Of a DNA stretch of 64,000 nt, positions 1 through 7,013 are shown in pieces. The translations under genes and the position numbers were made by a program. Under the pieces are notes generated by a model. The model saw nothing but the letters and a program-made list of their open reading frames with translations, was not told the origin of the DNA and did no database searches. The DNA comes from CAYJIX01 sp964370375 (lineage in GTDB: Bacteria; Desulfobacterota; Desulfovibrionia; Desulfovibrionales; Desulfovibrionaceae). The DNA is taken from NCBI GenBank assembly GCA_964370375.1, contig CAYJIX010000001.1, forward strand, positions 1 through 64,000, read 5' to 3'. Position 1 is the first letter of the stretch, and each line of letters begins with the position of its first letter.

Positions 1-22
1 AGTATTGTTCGATAACGTTCAT
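1..22 (-). CDS. Possible start of a TRAP small-permease gene (partial)
   Basis: An ATG on the minus strand opens a frame reading MNVIEQY before the window ends, 29 bases beyond the stop of the TRAP binding-protein gene. TRAP loci usually place the small membrane subunit (DctQ) and then the large permease (DctM) directly after the binding protein, so this position suits DctQ. Only seven codons are visible and the ribosome site is weak, so the call rests mainly on position. Confidence 0.35.
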
Positions 23-51
23 GGCCGTGCTAGAAAACGCTTGAGCCTTGC

Positions 52-1140
52 CTATTGCATGCCTTTAAAAGCTTCCCGAAAACGTTCCACATCTTTAAGG
101 ATCGCTTCTGGGTCTAAGCCTTTGTCTTTGGCGCGTTCTTTCCACGCTTCGATGAGCGGCTTTGTTGCCTGCAACATGGCTTTTGTGCTTTGCTCATCAA
201 GGCTTGCCACCTCAAAGCCGTGTTCGGTCTTTGCCCATTCAAGGGCGTTTTTACCGGCAGTATCAACCATGTCCCCTGTATACATGACGTGTTCATCGGC
301 ATAGTCTGTCAGCACATCTTGCACGTTTTGCGGCAATTCATCCCAGCTATCGCGATTCATGATGACCACAAACGGATACACTGCCATGTTGGTGGTAAGG
401 CCATAGCGACAGCTTTCGGCATAGTTTAAATCTTTTAAGGTATCCCAGGAGGAAAACACGCCTTCCACAACGCCTTTTTGCAAAGCTTCCGGTGTTTCGG
501 ACATGGGAATGGACACGGCATTGCCGCCAAGAACTTCAAGGGCGTCTGATAAAGTACCGGAAGCGCGCAACACAAGGTTATTAAGATCGCTCATGGTGCG
601 AACAGGCTTGGTGCTCATGATTTGCGACGGCGCAGAAGCAAACATGCCCAACACTTTGTATCTGGCCAATTCTTTGGGGGTGTGCGCTTTGAACACTTCC
701 CATAATACATAGCCTGCTTCCTTTGCAGAAGTAAAACCAAGGGGCAAGCCAAAGAGCTCAAATAAGGGATAGGATCCGGGATAGTACGGTACGCTTATGC
801 AGCCTATGTCCGCCTGTCCTCTGGCCACGCCGCGCGGCATGGATCTGGCATCAAGAAGTGTTCCGCCCGGGAAGGTTTGAATACGCACCGCACCCTGGGT
901 ACGTTCTTGCACTTCCTTAGCCCAATGTTCCATTTGCACACTTGGAATCGTGTTTGGAGGAGGGAAATTCGCATAGCGCAAGGTTACTGGCTCTTGCGCA
1001 AAAGCTCCCACAGTACCCAAGGTCAACACCAATACGACTGCAAGCACAGCTTGTAGGATGCGCATATGCTGCGCTTTTGCCCCTTTACAAGGTGACGTGT
1101 CCAAAAAATTGCCAAAATGGCTTTTGCATGCCTTGTTCAT
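52..1140 (-). CDS. TRAP transporter solute-binding protein, DctP family
   Basis: Periplasmic receptor of a tripartite ATP-independent periplasmic (TRAP) transporter. It captures an organic-anion-type solute and hands it to a membrane permease driven by an ion gradient. The sequence shows an export signal at about residues 26-48, ending AFA before QEP, followed by a DctP-type body with the familiar VTLRYANFPPPNT opening and a typical mature length. The ATG at 1140 has a good ribosome site (AGAGGA, 6 bases upstream) and gives a signal peptide with a long basic n-region; the ATG at 1065 would give a more standard length but has no well-spaced ribosome site. Permease genes should lie beyond the left edge. 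The gene sits 54 bases after an apparent tryptophan attenuator, so expression probably rises when charged tryptophanyl-tRNA is scarce. The substrate cannot be read from the protein; the leader suggests tryptophan or a related aromatic compound. Confidence 0.9.
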   Translation of the reverse strand: MNKACKSHFGNFLDTSPCKGAKAQHMRILQAVLAVVLVLTLGTVGAFAQEPVTLRYANFPPPNTIPSVQMEHWAKEVQERTQGAVRIQTFPGGTLLDARSMPRGVARGQADIGCISVPYYPGSYPLFELFGLPLGFTSAKEAGYVLWEVFKAHTPKELARYKVLGMFASAPSQIMSTKPVRTMSDLNNLVLRASGTLSDALEVLGGNAVSIPMSETPEALQKGVVEGVFSSWDTLKDLNYAESCRYGLTTNMAVYPFVVIMNRDSWDELPQNVQDVLTDYADEHVMYTGDMVDTAGKNALEWAKTEHGFEVASLDEQSTKAMLQATKPLIEAWKERAKDKGLDPEAILKDVERFREAFKGMQ

Positions 1141-1193
1141 AATGATTCCTCTCTCTTTTGGCTCATGATTCTTTGCCTGTTACCATTTTGCAT

Positions 1194-1224
1194 AAAAAAA
1201 GGCCGCCGACACATGCCAGCGACC
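1194..1224 (-). terminator. Attenuator terminator upstream of the TRAP gene
   Basis: On the minus strand GGTCGCTGGC (1215-1224), loop ATGT and GTCGGCGGCC (1201-1210) form a ten-pair stem with three G-U pairs, followed at once by seven T. It lies between a tryptophan-rich leader ORF and the TRAP gene it would switch off, so it acts as an attenuator rather than an end-of-operon terminator. Confidence 0.85.
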
Positions 1225-1253
1225 TTGTATAGCTTTTTTTGTGATCTATAGGA

Positions 1254-1352
1254 TCAACAACAGCACAAACCACTGACGTTCGATATAGAATGCCAGCGCC
1301 ACCAACCCAAAAAGTTGGAAAGGGTAGAAGGTGTTGTGTTTTGTGCGATCAT
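1254..1352 (-). CDS. Tryptophan-rich leader peptide (trpL-like), 32 residues
   Basis: Short ORF with an excellent ribosome site (AGGAG, 8 bases before ATG). Residues 16-21 read GWWRWH: two adjacent tryptophan codons and a third two codons later, closely resembling the GWWR core of enterobacterial TrpL. Trp codons are at positions 17, 18 and 20; the stop is TGA at 1254-1256. Three RNA segments follow in the order expected for attenuation. Segment 1 (GCGCTGGC, 1292-1299) carries the third Trp codon. Segment 2 (GTCAGTGGTT, 1268-1277) can pair with segment 1 or, over all ten bases, with segment 3 (1215-1224). Segment 3 can also pair with segment 4 (1201-1210) as the terminator. A ribosome stalled at the Trp codons would free segment 2 to block the terminator. 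The peptide itself probably has no function beyond being translated. Confidence 0.85.
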   Translation of the reverse strand: MIAQNTTPSTLSNFLGWWRWHSISNVSGLCCC

Positions 1353-1379
1353 GCTCAGTTCTCCTAAAAATCTTTTGGG

Positions 1380-1408
1380 ACTTTAACTGAGGCGTTTTTT
1401 GATGTCAA
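1380..1408 (-). promoter_or_regulatory. Sigma-70-type promoter of the trp-leader/TRAP transcript
   Basis: The minus strand has a perfect TTGACA (1403-1408), a 17-base spacer and TAAAGT (1380-1385) as -10. Transcription would start around 1373, a few bases before the leader ribosome site, giving the short 5' end expected of a translated attenuator. Confidence 0.65.
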
Positions 1409-1450
1409 GGTTTTTATAATGGTTTTTTTGTTTGGTCATAATCGACTACA

Positions 1451-2050
1451 CTACACGTTACTATCCCCACCCTGGATGGACATGAGCATTTCACGGCGCA
1501 AAATAGCGTTGATTTTAGTCTGATAGCCTTTACCATACGAGCGAAGCCACTCCAAAACATCCGCATCAAGTCGAATAGTGGTAATGTGTTTAATGGGGCG
1601 GTAAAAACTCTATAGTTGATGCTGAAAAACGCATTTACATGCGCTTTTCAGAAATACACGCCCACTCCAAATACCCCTTCGGGGCCGCCAGAAGCAAGTT
1701 CTGGCTTATTTTACGTGGCGCAAAATTTCCCTTTCGGAAAATTTTGTCAGTCGTCACATGAAAAACATTCTCTTTGTAAGCCAAAAATTACCAGAAATTC
1801 GCATTCCATGCTCTTATTTCTGACAATTTTATGAGTTTGTCTTTGCTATAAAACAACTTGTTTCAAATGCTTAGTATGTTTTTCAGTGCCGACTGCCTAG
1901 GTTTTGTATAGGTGGAATGTCGCTAAAGTCTATGCTTGCAGCATCCTTCTGCGCTAATGCGTTGAGTTCCTCTTGCTCCTTTTTACGTAATGGAGGAAGG
2001 TTTTCTATGTCTAATTCAAATGCCATAATACGCTCTTTTTTCATGTTCAT
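1451..2050 (-). pseudogene. brnA: brnA antitoxin pseudogene, split by an insertion
   Basis: Two halves of one BrnA-type antitoxin can be read on the minus strand. The N-terminal half (2050-1883) begins MNMKKERIMAFELD and runs through ENLPPLRKKEQEELNAL to SIDFSDIPPI, then ends at a stop. The C-terminal half (1609-1451) begins FYRPIKHITTIRLDADVLEW and continues GKGYQTKINAILRREML, the ribbon-helix-helix part that binds DNA and neutralises BrnT. Between them lie about 275-295 bases of unrelated, hairpin-rich DNA (see the repeat at 1622-1749). About ten codons normally joining the halves are missing. The ATG overlaps the end of the brnT remnant, as in intact brnTA operons. The locus is not expected to make a working antitoxin. 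Confidence 0.75.
1622..1749 (-). repeat. Structured repeat, copy A (inside brnA)
   Basis: About 128 bases that align along their length with the plus strand of 17499-17624. Read on the minus strand it has an A/T-rich hairpin (AAAATTTTCC, loop, GGGAAATTTT), then GCCAGAA-CTTGC-TTCTGGC, then a terminal hairpin CTGAAAA.CGCAT / ATGCG.TTTTCAG (1622-1650). The two copies differ in sequence yet keep the stems, including a C-G to T-A exchange in the last hairpin. It lies within the insertion that separates the brnA halves, so the element or its carrier has probably moved. No ORF is credible inside. Confidence 0.65.
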
Positions 2051-2142
2051 GGGCTGTTCTCGCTGAGATTATGCGTACAACATTGTTGTCACGTTCGGTA
2101 TAAACAACAAATACTATTGCAATCTTTCATACAGCCACACCT
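2016..2142 (-). pseudogene. brnT: brnT toxin remnant (C-terminal part)
   Basis: The minus-strand frame ending at the TGA 2016-2018 reads IVFVVYTERDNNVVRIISAR followed by TAHEHEKRAYYGI, which is the C-terminal strand and RIISAR signature of BrnT ribonuclease toxins. Upstream in the same frame an in-frame TGA interrupts the sequence, and then the frame runs into the end of rdgB, so the N-terminal half is missing. Its end overlaps the brnA start, the usual arrangement of the pair. It is a dead relic. Confidence 0.7.
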
Positions 2143-2766
2143 TTACGAACCGTTCCAAAACGTGGGCCACAGCTTTATCAAAGCTTGCAGGGCTTTATGG
2201 CGGTGGCTGCGTGCCATTTTTTCGCTCAACTCCATTTCTGCGGCGGTGCGGCCACATTCAGGATCAAAGAGCAAGGGATCATAACCAAAACCGTTTGTAC
2301 CGCGTTCCATGGTAAGGATGCGCCCCTGCCAAGCGCCTTCAGCCACAATATGCTCCCCATTTGGTTTGCACGCTGCCATGGCACAGCAAAACCGCGCGGA
2401 ACGCTCCTCTTCAGGTACATGGGCTAGGGCCTCAAGGAGTTTGATGTTGTTGCGTTTATCCTTATTTATTGCCACAATATCAGGGCGATCTTCTGCGTAT
2501 CTTGCTGAATAGACACCGGGCGCACCGCCAAGGGCGTCCACCTCTAAGCCGGAATCGTCGGCAATGGCCACAAGGTTTAAGGCCTTTGCCACCGTACTTG
2601 CCTTTAACAAGGCGTTTTCGGCAAAGGTTACGCCTGTTTCTTCGATATCGCCAATGTTCGCAAAGTCGTTAAGGCCCACTACGCGTAGCCCAAAAGCCTG
2701 CAACGGCTTTTCAAGCTCACGGATTTTACCTATATTTGTTGTTGCCAAAACAATGGTTTGTTGCAT
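2143..2766 (-). CDS. rdgB: XTP/dITP diphosphatase (Ham1/RdgB family)
   Basis: Cytoplasmic house-cleaning pyrophosphatase that hydrolyses dITP, XTP and ITP to monophosphates and keeps deaminated purines out of nucleic acids. The start at 2766 (MQQTIVLATTNIGK) is supported by GGGAG six bases upstream; an earlier in-frame start would add 16 non-conserved residues. The family signatures are all present: TTNxGK at the N terminus, the DDSGLEVDALGGAPGVYSAR segment, and GxNGFGYDPLLF near the C terminus, in 207 residues, a normal length. The last few codons (FWNGS) overlap the brnT remnant, so the C-terminal tail may have been borrowed from it. The neighbour manC is divergent. Confidence 0.93.
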   Translation of the reverse strand: MQQTIVLATTNIGKIRELEKPLQAFGLRVVGLNDFANIGDIEETGVTFAENALLKASTVAKALNLVAIADDSGLEVDALGGAPGVYSARYAEDRPDIVAINKDKRNNIKLLEALAHVPEEERSARFCCAMAACKPNGEHIVAEGAWQGRILTMERGTNGFGYDPLLFDPECGRTAAEMELSEKMARSHRHKALQALIKLWPTFWNGS

Positions 2767-2974
2767 ACGATACTCCCATATTGTAGGCTGTGCGGCACTT
2801 GTCTGGCTATTCATCCCAAAACAGCCTATTGCTACACTATAGTGACCAAGTTTTGTATAAAAAGCAAGAAAAGCGATTATCAGCCGTTAAAAAAATTTGT
2901 TTAAAAAAATTCTACAAAAGGCTCATTATATCATTATTCAACAGCCTGTCATCCCAAAACCATATAGGATCACA

Positions 2975-4399
2975 ATGACACTCATTCCCGTACTTTTATG
3001 CGGCGGAAGTGGCACCAGACTTTGGCCCCTTTCACGCACCCAAGCACCCAAGCAATTCATGGATATTGGCGGCACAAGTTTGTTTGACGATACGCTCCAC
3101 CGTGTGCGTTCCATAGCGCAAGCCACAAAGCCGCTTATTGTATGCAATGATTCCCAGCGTTTTTTGGCAGGAGCACACATGCAGCAGCATGGCGGCGCCC
3201 TTGGTATTATCTTGGAACCGCAAGGGCGCAACACGGCCCCGGCCATCGCGTTGGCGGCTCACGTTGCGCAAACACAGTGCCAAAATCAAACAGACGACCC
3301 TGTTTTGTTGGTGTTGCCGTCAGATCACCGCATCCCTGACACAACACGCTTTGTGCTTGCCATGGAACAGGCCTTGCCCATTGCTTTGAACGGGCACATG
3401 GTAACCTTTGGCATTACCCCCACAGAGCCATCTTCAGGGTTTGGCTATATTGAACAAGGCCCTGCCCTGCCAGACTACCCATGGGCCTACACGGTATCTC
3501 GTTTTTGTGAAAAACCTGATGTTGCCACAGCCACAGCCATGCTGGAACAAGGAGGGTACAGCTGGAACAGCGGCATGTTCATGTTCCGCGCTTCGGTATT
3601 TCTTAACGAGCTTGCTAAGCACGCGCCCAAAATAGCTGCTGCCTGCGCCAAGGCTTGCTCTAGCCTTGAGCTTGACGGCGATTTTATCCGTCCAAACAAA
3701 GACGCCTTTATGAGCTCCCCTGCTGATTCCATCGATTACGCTGTGATGGAACATACCACGCGCTGCGTCACCATGCCCCTTAACCTTGAATGGAGTGACC
3801 TTGGCTCATGGAACGCGTTTTACGAGAGCGCGCCCCACGACAATAGTGGCAACACCTGTGTTGGCGATGTGTTGTGCCTTGACTCTGCCACAAGCTATAT
3901 CCACAGCACACACAGGCTTGTAGCTGCCCTTGGCCTTGACAACATGCTGGTTGTGGAAAGTGCAGACGCTGTCCTTGTGGCACCTATGAAAAGGGCCCAA
4001 GATGTAAAGCATATTGTCAACCAATTAGCCCTGACAGAGCGCGTGGAAAAAGACCAGCATGTCACGGTATTTCGCCCGTGGGGAAGCTATGAAGTCCTTA
4101 AAGTGGGGCAAGGTTTTCAGGTAAAACGCATTGTGGTGACGCCTAATGGACGGCTTTCTTTGCAGTACCATAACCACAGGGCTGAACATTGGGTTGTGGT
4201 GTCTGGCGTTGCCACGGTCACTGTGGGCACAGAGCAAAGCCTTCTTCAAACAGGGCAATCCATTTATATAGGCAAAGGACAGTTGCACCGCTTAGAAAAC
4301 GCCACTAAAGAGCCGCTCATTATTATTGAAGTGCAAACAGGCGACTATTTGGAAGAAGACGACATTGTCAGATGTGAGGATGCTTACGGACGGGTTTAG
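2975..4399 (+). CDS. manC: Mannose-1-phosphate guanylyltransferase / mannose-6-phosphate isomerase
   Basis: Bifunctional cytoplasmic enzyme making GDP-mannose for surface polysaccharide: it isomerises fructose-6-P to mannose-6-P and joins GTP to mannose-1-P. The start at 2975 (MTLIPVLLCGGSGTRLWPLS) has AGGA five bases upstream; an earlier frame extension adds 26 residues before the nucleotide-binding motif and is unlikely. The N-terminal nucleotidyltransferase domain carries GGSGTRLWPLSR and APKQF, then VLPSDH, FCEKPD and NSGMFMF. The C-terminal cupin isomerase domain shows RPWGSYE, LQYHNHRAEHW and VVSGVATVTVG. The length (474) fits the type II PMI family. No other GDP-mannose genes are adjacent; a decayed toxin locus follows. 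Confidence 0.95.
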   Translation: MTLIPVLLCGGSGTRLWPLSRTQAPKQFMDIGGTSLFDDTLHRVRSIAQATKPLIVCNDSQRFLAGAHMQQHGGALGIILEPQGRNTAPAIALAAHVAQTQCQNQTDDPVLLVLPSDHRIPDTTRFVLAMEQALPIALNGHMVTFGITPTEPSSGFGYIEQGPALPDYPWAYTVSRFCEKPDVATATAMLEQGGYSWNSGMFMFRASVFLNELAKHAPKIAAACAKACSSLELDGDFIRPNKDAFMSSPADSIDYAVMEHTTRCVTMPLNLEWSDLGSWNAFYESAPHDNSGNTCVGDVLCLDSATSYIHSTHRLVAALGLDNMLVVESADAVLVAPMKRAQDVKHIVNQLALTERVEKDQHVTVFRPWGSYEVLKVGQGFQVKRIVVTPNGRLSLQYHNHRAEHWVVVSGVATVTVGTEQSLLQTGQSIYIGKGQLHRLENATKEPLIIIEVQTGDYLEEDDIVRCEDAYGRV

Positions 4400-4532
4400 T
4401 AGTAAGACGACGCTTAGTGCCGGGCTTAAAAATTTCCATGAACTTTACAAAAAAAACGTAGATGTCTGGACATTTTTTGACAATACTAAAAATACGCCCA
4501 TCCTTTTAGATAAAGGCGAAAACAAAAGGTAA
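4400..4532 (+). pseudogene. Zeta-type toxin (predicted ABC-type ATPase) C-terminal fragment
   Basis: Right after manC an open frame contains SAGLKNFHELYKKNVDVWTF then FDNTKNTPILLDKGENKR. This matches the C-terminal end of zeta-toxin/predicted ABC-type ATPase proteins, where a helix reading NFxxLYxxxxDxW is followed by a DN(S/T) turn and a strand ending near GEN. The kinase core with its Walker motifs is absent. It is followed after three bases by a small frame that resembles the partner antitoxin, which supports the reading. The homology call is from recalled family patterns, not a search. Confidence 0.55.
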
Positions 4533-4535
4533 AAC

Positions 4536-4721
4536 ATGTCTCAAAACAAGGAACTATCAAAAGAGGCGTAGGAATTTTGCGATCTAGCCTTACAAGCCCT
4601 TTAACAAGCAAGCCTTGAAGCACGTAAAATCGCGATACAGACCAATACCGAACTTATACTTTATGATCCTGAAAAAGGCATCCAAGCAATACCGGCGTCA
4701 GAGCTTTCAAAAGAGTTGTAA
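4536..4721 (+). pseudogene. Antitoxin-like small gene with two in-frame stops
   Basis: From the ATG at 4536 one frame reads MSQNKELSKEA, TAG, EFCDLALQAL, TAA, then QASLEARKIAIQTNTELILY and DPEKGIQAIPASELSKEL before TAA. The total of 62 codons, the short helix followed by a two-strand end (xLILYDxEKGIQAIPAxEL), and the position just behind a zeta-type toxin tail suit the small partner protein of that toxin family. Two internal stop codons mean it is dead. Nothing recognisable lies between its stop and the end of the next gene at 4772. Confidence 0.5.
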
Positions 4722-4771
4722 GCTTATCAAGCTGTTATACCAACTCGTTTTTACCCACCTAGCCCTCACCC

Positions 4772-6994
4772 CTAGCCCTCACCCTGAACCGGCAAATCAA
4801 TGATCATCACCGTGCCTTTATGCCTGTTGCTTACAGCTCGCACCGAGCCCCTATGGTCATTGATGATGGATTTTACAATGGCAAGGCCAAGGCCTGTTCC
4901 TTCCTTTTTGCTGGAAAAATAGGGTTCAAAAAGGCGCACCAAGGCTTCTTGCGTAAGTCCCGGGCCGCTATCAACCACAAGGATACGAATTTTTGCCAGC
5001 CTGGCATTATATCTGGCAAAAAGGCGCACTTTGCGCGTTGGCTGTTTTTGGACTGCTTCAGCTGCATTTGTTAAAATATTCAACAGCGCGCGGTGCATGG
5101 CCTCTGCATCCATGGCCAGCATGGGCAGGGGGGCACGAATGTGCAATTGCCAGGTTACCTCGCTATGGCTGTTGCGGAAAAGGGTTACAAGCTCCTCAAG
5201 CAGTGGTTGCAAATCACCCTGGCTAACGCGCACCTCCGGCAATTTGGCAAAGGCTGAAAACTCTTGCACCATCTCTTGCATGCGCCCAACTTGCTTTACA
5301 ATCATATCCGTACATTCACTAAAAACAGGATTTTGCACCTGTTCTGCAAATTTTCGTTCAAGGCGTTGTGCTGAAAGCTTTATTGGGGTGAGCGGATTTT
5401 TGATTTCATGGGCAATGCGCCGTGCCACTTCGCGCCAAGCAGCCATGCGCTGCATTTTTTCAAGCTCAGTAATGTCCTCGATAACCACCACATAGGCAAT
5501 AATGCCTTGGGGGCCCTTAAGGGCAACCGTATGGATGATCAAATTCCAATAGTGTTTACCAATATAAAAATCAACTTGGCGCTGCCAGTGCTGATCAGGG
5601 TTTTGCGCAAAAGTGCTGAGCATTTCTTCAAAAAGCACAACATAGCGTGACGGCAAAAAATGCTCGGGACTTTTTCCACGTAACATATCGCTATTTGTAG
5701 CAAAAAGGGCACAAGCGGCCTTGTTCATGGTGATAAGTTTTGCTGAGGCATCCAGGGTAATAACACCTGTGGTGATATTATCGAGCACGGTTTCAATATA
5801 ATGGTTGCGCTCGGTCATGGCTTCGTTTTGTTCTGCTAGACGAGCATTGGCAAGCGTTAAGTCTGCGCGGCTGGCCTTTAAATCGCCTGCCATACTGTTA
5901 AAGGCTTGCACAAGCAACGCCAATTCATCAACGGCTTTATCTTCCAGCCTAAAATCCAAATCCCCCTTGGCTACACGCTGTGTACCGTCAGCAAGGGCCA
6001 GAATGGGCGCGGTAAATTCTTTTGACAGCCTAAAACCAAACCATACTGCACCAAAAACAGTCGTCATGCCAAGCACACCCAAAATAAGCTGGAACGAAAC
6101 TTTGAGCGGTTTTTTAAATTGCTTGAGCTGGGTATATTCTTCAAACCCTTTACTGATCCCACCAAGTTTGCTCATAAGGCCATGCCCAATGGTTTCGGCA
6201 GTAACCAAATAGCCTTTTTCCCCTTCATCAACAGCCAAAAGCCCAACCACATAATCTGCTCGTTCTGTGGCCCAAAGAAGCGATTCAAAACCCGAGCTTT
6301 CCACATGGCCCCAATCAATATGGTCACGCATGTTCTGCCATAAGGTGTTAAAAGGAATGTCTGTATACCACTCTTCCTTTTGCTGATCGTTCACAAGCCC
6401 AACAACCGTTAAACCGTATTCTTGTTGTTTTGTGGCAAGCAAGCTGTACATGGCGCCACTTCCCCAAGCAATACCCTGTTCGTCAATAATAGTAAGGATG
6501 GATTCTGAACGTGCTTTAAGGCGATCGGCAGAGGCCTCGTAAAAACTTTGCCCAATTTCAAGGGCGGCTTCAAGGGTGTTTTGTGTTTGGCTGGTAAACC
6601 AGTAATCCACACTTCTGCCAACCACACGGTTTGCCGCTAAAAACATAAGCACTGTAGGAATGAGCGATAACGAAACAAAGACCAAAACCAAACGCGTGCG
6701 GATGCGTGCTCCAAACACATTACGCCGTCTTTCCATGATCAGCTTGACCACATTGCGGGTTACCAAAAACAGCAACACCAGCATGAAAACAGCGTTCATA
6801 TTGAACAGGGCAATAAACAGCCAAGAATCCACACCAAAAAACGTCAACTGTGTCCATGTGCCTGCCACAAGCACAAACAACAGCGCAACAGCAGCCCAAA
6901 CCTCAATGCGACGTCTGCGCTGTTCGCGCTCGGTTGTGGCGGCTATTTCCACAACATCAGGGCCTGTTACAGGAAGGTTTGAGGGGTCATGCAT
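4772..6994 (-). CDS. NtrY-like membrane sensor histidine kinase
   Basis: Inner-membrane kinase of the NtrY family, which autophosphorylates a histidine and passes phosphate to an NtrX-type response regulator (none lies in this window). The start at 6994 (MHDPSNLPVTG) has AAGGA seven bases upstream; a TTG start 48 bases earlier would run into the preceding gene. In order: three N-terminal membrane helices (about residues 30-120), an extracytoplasmic sensor region, a fourth helix near residue 305-325, HAMP, PAS (starting near NHYIETVLDNITTGVI), the H-box RRIAHEIKNPLTPIKLSAQR, and an ATPase domain with DSGPGLT and GTGLGLAIVKSI. The upstream DUF4390 gene ends 20 bases before it, so the two are co-transcribed. 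Confidence 0.88.
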   Translation of the reverse strand: MHDPSNLPVTGPDVVEIAATTEREQRRRRIEVWAAVALLFVLVAGTWTQLTFFGVDSWLFIALFNMNAVFMLVLLFLVTRNVVKLIMERRRNVFGARIRTRLVLVFVSLSLIPTVLMFLAANRVVGRSVDYWFTSQTQNTLEAALEIGQSFYEASADRLKARSESILTIIDEQGIAWGSGAMYSLLATKQQEYGLTVVGLVNDQQKEEWYTDIPFNTLWQNMRDHIDWGHVESSGFESLLWATERADYVVGLLAVDEGEKGYLVTAETIGHGLMSKLGGISKGFEEYTQLKQFKKPLKVSFQLILGVLGMTTVFGAVWFGFRLSKEFTAPILALADGTQRVAKGDLDFRLEDKAVDELALLVQAFNSMAGDLKASRADLTLANARLAEQNEAMTERNHYIETVLDNITTGVITLDASAKLITMNKAACALFATNSDMLRGKSPEHFLPSRYVVLFEEMLSTFAQNPDQHWQRQVDFYIGKHYWNLIIHTVALKGPQGIIAYVVVIEDITELEKMQRMAAWREVARRIAHEIKNPLTPIKLSAQRLERKFAEQVQNPVFSECTDMIVKQVGRMQEMVQEFSAFAKLPEVRVSQGDLQPLLEELVTLFRNSHSEVTWQLHIRAPLPMLAMDAEAMHRALLNILTNAAEAVQKQPTRKVRLFARYNARLAKIRILVVDSGPGLTQEALVRLFEPYFSSKKEGTGLGLAIVKSIINDHRGSVRAVSNRHKGTVMIIDLPVQGEG

Positions 6995-7013
6995 ACAATA
7001 ATCCTTGTGTGGG

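Noticed and set aside
1616..1834. A 72-codon plus-strand frame in the insertion that splits brnA
   Set aside because: It runs through the repeat's hairpins, has no ribosome site and no recognisable domain.
4735..4790. Short direct repeat CCTAGCCCTCACC near the NtrY-like gene end
   Set aside because: Only two tandem copies of about 13 bases; likely a local slip with no further structure.
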